From: Butyricimonas faecalis
GTDB taxonomy: Bacteria; Bacteroidota; Bacteroidia; Bacteroidales; Marinifilaceae
Direction of reading: 5' to 3'
Assembly (NCBI RefSeq): GCF_003991565.1
Contig: NZ_CP032819.1
Coordinates: 2,790,001 to 2,854,000 of the forward strand
Length of the DNA: 64,000 nt
A program made the translations under genes and the position numbers. The notes beneath the pieces were generated by a model. The model was not told the origin of the DNA and searched no databases. It was given only the letters and a program-made list of their open reading frames with translations. This document shows, one piece after another, positions 61,082 through 64,000 of the stretch; the first letter of the stretch is position 1, and the number at the start of each line of letters is the position of its first letter.

Positions 61082-63496
61082 CTATTTCCCCTTTCTTCTG
61101 AACAGCAATAACACACCTCCCAACAAAATCAACACCGGTAGAATCCATTGCAGAATCGTCTTCACATTTCCGGCCGCCTCCGCACCTATCGTTAGGTTAT
61201 TGTCTATCGGATCGGGACGGGAAGTATCCACCGGGAGTTCCCCGTAGGATAACCACTCAAACATAGACATGATCAGTCCCCCGTTTATAGAAAGAATCCC
61301 CCTACGACTCGCCATCACCTCTCCCATACTAAAAGCATCCGCATCCCCGACAACCACGATTCGCTGCTCCTTCCCTGCCTGTTGACGCTCCAAAGCCACC
61401 ATCGTAGTTTTCGTCCCGGCTTGCTCCCCGACGTTAGGATTCAACAAGGGCGTTTCATTCACAAAATCAATCGTCTCCAACTCGTTCCAACTTGAAGGAT
61501 CACGCCCGATCAGCAACGGAATCACCCGGAATCCCTTATCCTCCACCTGTTCGATCGCCGAAGCCTCCGGCATCACGATCGAGTAGGGCCATTCGGGATG
61601 ATTGGTTTTTACATATAAATCGTCCCAAAGTTTAGATAACCCCTTGGCCTCATCGGTAGCTCTACAAAGGAACAAGCTAACCGGATATTCTCTTTCCTCG
61701 GCCTGCCCCAAAGCTCCGGGACCACCACCTGCACCTCTGACAGAAGGCATACTGGCAGCGTTTTTATCCACGATCTGATCCTGTTTCTGAACCAAAATTC
61801 CCGGCTCAAAACGTAATCCCAGCTTCTCCATCAACGGGGCCAAATAACTGTTTGTTCTTGGCTTTCCCGCGATAATCAAATTCTTCCCGCTTTCCACGTA
61901 ACGATACAATTTATCCAACTCCTCTTCCGTGAAGGACTCCCGAGGTTCTGAAATAACCAATACATCCAAACTATCAAGCAATTGAGGATTACGACTTAAT
62001 TTCACATCCACCACATCAAAGCCTTGATTAATCAATGCCGAACGGTACAGCTTTTCCGACACCATATAGGAATAATCCCGATTCCGGTCCCCCGTAATCG
62101 TGCGGGCATAATGATCTGAAAGGAATCCCACGCTCGGCAACTTCATACCTATCCGTTTCAACGCAGCGGAAATTTCCCTTTCAAAAGGAACTCGCTGTGC
62201 ATCATTAAACACCCGCAAAAAAGTCTTTTCTCCATTTTCACGTTCCAACAACACCACGAAGCGATACCCCTCGTCTCTCAAATCCACGTCAGGATCGACC
62301 TTCGATAGAGGAACATATTTTCGAGCATTAACCCCTTGGAATTTTGCCATTTCTTTTGCAGCCTCGGTCAACGTCTTTCCCGCAAAACGGTGCGCAAAAA
62401 ATCCGTCCGTCGTGTCCGTGTAATAATAAAACACGTAATCCATCTTTGTCTCCGGTTTGAACCGTATATAAGAATTATAACGTGCTATATCAGCCATCAC
62501 TTTGGCAGGAGTAATATTGTAAACACTACCGAACAAATTCACGTAAGTCGTCATTTTCAATCCCCCGTCCAACTTGGATACGATCTCCTGGCTAGCCTCG
62601 GTCAACGTGTTTGTCTTGGTATGCGTCGAATCGTGATACAATCGTAACATCGGCCGAGAAGTCACGTATCCCAGCAACATCGCCACGATAAACACACCTA
62701 GGAAGCGTCCGACTTTACTCAACACAGAACGACGCTCCCGAATAAACTGCAATTTCAAAATCGCGAACCCGAGGAACATGGCCGTCATAATAACAAAGTA
62801 GAGAAAATCCTCACTGCAAATCATCCCGTTAATAAACGTACCGGCCCGTCGGTCCAGTGCCAGCCAATACGTAATATCCCGGACAAAAGTATATTCCTGC
62901 CACAACCCGGACACGAAACGTAAGAAAGTCAACAAAGCCAGCATATAAATAGCCGCCACGATCGGGTAAGTCGTCAGCGTGGACATGAACAGACCGATTG
63001 CCGCGTAAGTTCCGAAAAGAAGGTACAGCCCCAACAGTCCGGTCAACACCGCTGCCCAGTCAAAGGATTCAATCCAACATCCGGCAAGAATAACGTACAC
63101 CAGCAACACGCTAAACATCAACAACCCATACATCATCATCCCCAGAAACTTTCCCAACACGATATGACGACTGGTAATCGGGGCTACAAACAACAATTTG
63201 ATCGATCCCCGGCTGAACTCCTGACTGATTAACCCCATCGTCAACAAAGGCATAATCATGTACAACAAATTACTGATCTTAGGCCACAACCCCCGTCCCG
63301 TTGCATCGAAAAATAACGCCCGGGACAAGTCAGACAAGCCCCCGCCCCGGAATTCCTGACTTCTCGCGTATGCCCAAAGCACATCCGTAAAATTCATCGC
63401 TGTCATAAAGACAAAAAGGATCAAGATCAACCATGCGATCGGCGAGTAAAAAAGATTTGATAACTCCAAACGAGCTATTCTGTATATTGCTCTCAT
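61082..63496 (-). CDS. GldF-GldG fusion: ABC-2 permease joined to a GldG-like auxiliary domain (second copy)
   Basis: 804 aa. The N-terminal ABC-2 permease has about six membrane segments (1-265), starting MRAIYRIARLELSNLFYSP, followed by a large extracytoplasmic GldG-like domain and a final helix with basic tail (LLFRRKGK). It is a paralogue of 706-3012 along its whole length; the VGFLTGHGE motif of that copy reads VGFLSDHYA here. A Gly/Pro-rich insertion (SVRGAGGGPGALGQAEEREY) near residue 580 is unique to this copy. It lies 26 bases after its ATPase gene, forming one transporter of unknown substrate. Confidence 0.86.
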   Translation of the reverse strand: MRAIYRIARLELSNLFYSPIAWLILILFVFMTAMNFTDVLWAYARSQEFRGGGLSDLSRALFFDATGRGLWPKISNLLYMIMPLLTMGLISQEFSRGSIKLLFVAPITSRHIVLGKFLGMMMYGLLMFSVLLVYVILAGCWIESFDWAAVLTGLLGLYLLFGTYAAIGLFMSTLTTYPIVAAIYMLALLTFLRFVSGLWQEYTFVRDITYWLALDRRAGTFINGMICSEDFLYFVIMTAMFLGFAILKLQFIRERRSVLSKVGRFLGVFIVAMLLGYVTSRPMLRLYHDSTHTKTNTLTEASQEIVSKLDGGLKMTTYVNLFGSVYNITPAKVMADIARYNSYIRFKPETKMDYVFYYYTDTTDGFFAHRFAGKTLTEAAKEMAKFQGVNARKYVPLSKVDPDVDLRDEGYRFVVLLERENGEKTFLRVFNDAQRVPFEREISAALKRIGMKLPSVGFLSDHYARTITGDRNRDYSYMVSEKLYRSALINQGFDVVDVKLSRNPQLLDSLDVLVISEPRESFTEEELDKLYRYVESGKNLIIAGKPRTNSYLAPLMEKLGLRFEPGILVQKQDQIVDKNAASMPSVRGAGGGPGALGQAEEREYPVSLFLCRATDEAKGLSKLWDDLYVKTNHPEWPYSIVMPEASAIEQVEDKGFRVIPLLIGRDPSSWNELETIDFVNETPLLNPNVGEQAGTKTTMVALERQQAGKEQRIVVVGDADAFSMGEVMASRRGILSINGGLIMSMFEWLSYGELPVDTSRPDPIDNNLTIGAEAAGNVKTILQWILPVLILLGGVLLLFRRKGK

Positions 63497-63522
63497 AACA
63501 TTTACTTCTTAGAATTAATTGA

Positions 63523-64000
63523 TTATTTACCGGACAATTTAGCAAATACGGCTTCCATGGAACTCTTCTCCTTTCGCAATTCTATCATATCCCATCCCCG
63601 AGAAACAGCCTCCCGCATCACTTGCTTAATCGTTCCCCGCTCCCCGTCATACCACAAACGAACGCCATGATTATCCAATGCTTCCGCCCGTTTGATACCG
63701 GGCAACTTCATCAATTCATCCATTTCCGGAAGTTGATCAAATTCCAAATAGAGCGTGTTCGGTTCGATATAATTATCAAAATCTTCCGTACTACCGGAAA
63801 AAACTACTCTCCCGTGTTCAATCATCTTGATAGAAGAGCAAGTAGCCTGAACCTCCGACAAAATATGCGTCGAAAGCATCACGGTCCGATCCACTGCAAT
63901 ATCCTTGATTAACTGACGGACTTCCAGTATTTGGTTCGGGTCCAACCCGTTCGTCGGTTCATCAAGCACCACGAACTTCGGATCATGTAAGATGGCCTGA
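63523..64000 (-). CDS. ABC transporter ATP-binding protein (GldA-like), N-terminus beyond window
   Basis: The C-terminal 158 residues of an ABC ATPase are present; the frame continues to the right edge (QAILHDPKFVVLDEPTNGLD). Walker B, D-loop and switch His (LSTHILSEV) are visible; Walker A and the signature lie outside. It is closely similar to 3040-3975, including the extension after residue 200. It pairs with the GldF-GldG fusion 26 bases downstream. Confidence 0.9.
   Translation of the reverse strand, partial: QAILHDPKFVVLDEPTNGLDPNQILEVRQLIKDIAVDRTVMLSTHILSEVQATCSSIKMIEHGRVVFSGSTEDFDNYIEPNTLYLEFDQLPEMDELMKLPGIKRAEALDNHGVRLWYDGERGTIKQVMREAVSRGWDMIELRKEKSSMEAVFAKLSGK

Overview
This 64 kb window looks like chromosome from a gut member of the Bacteroidales. 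Four TonB-dependent SusC-like porins sit next to SusD-like lipoproteins, each with a FecR anti-sigma factor and (mostly) an ECF sigma factor. Promoters fit the Bacteroidetes -33 TTTG / -7 TAnnTTTG pattern. Gene content (GldF-GldG fusions, DUF4843 and PKD-like lipoproteins, DUF5117-type zinc proteases, many thioredoxin-fold proteins) suggests Odoribacteraceae, perhaps Butyricimonas; that assignment is inference from gene families only. Almost every gene is on the minus strand, so transcription runs from high to low coordinates.

From right to left: (a) 59880-64000 is the end of a locus continuing beyond the right edge: a partial ABC ATPase, a GldF-GldG fusion and a TlpA-like protein. (b) Locus 4 (42416-59707): sigma, FecR, SusC (frameshifted near its end), SusD, DUF4843 lipoprotein, PKD-like lipoprotein, and three tandem zinc metalloprotease paralogues, the last with its active site erased. 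(c) An accessory island (38757-42415): tRNA-Val, an intact IS256-family insertion sequence with an 8-bp target duplication, a small membrane-anchored protein gene, and a decayed transposase. (d) Locus 3 (24201-38756): sigma, FecR, SusC, SusD, DUF4843, PKD-like, thioredoxin, trypsin-like serine protease, and three TlpA-like proteins. (e) Locus 2 (12049-24036): two consecutive sigma genes, FecR, SusC, SusD, metallohydrolase-like lipoprotein, and two thioredoxin-family proteins. (f) Locus 1 (706-11320): FecR without a sigma gene, SusC, SusD, metallohydrolase-like lipoprotein, then an ABC ATPase and GldF-GldG fusion. (g) The left edge cuts another ECF sigma gene.

The loci fall into two classes: A (loci 1 and 2, SusCD plus metallohydrolase-like lipoprotein) and B (loci 3 and 4, SusCD plus DUF4843 plus PKD-like lipoprotein). 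In all four a stem-loop of unrelated sequence lies between fecR and susC, and another follows the last lipoprotein gene, dividing each locus into regulator, importer and effector modules. All four SusC proteins carry an N-terminal STN domain, which fits substrate sensing at the outer membrane relayed through FecR to the sigma factor. The secreted proteases and redox proteins suggest capture and processing of peptide or protein-derived ligands rather than glycans, since no glycoside hydrolase is present. The substrate itself cannot be read from the sequence.
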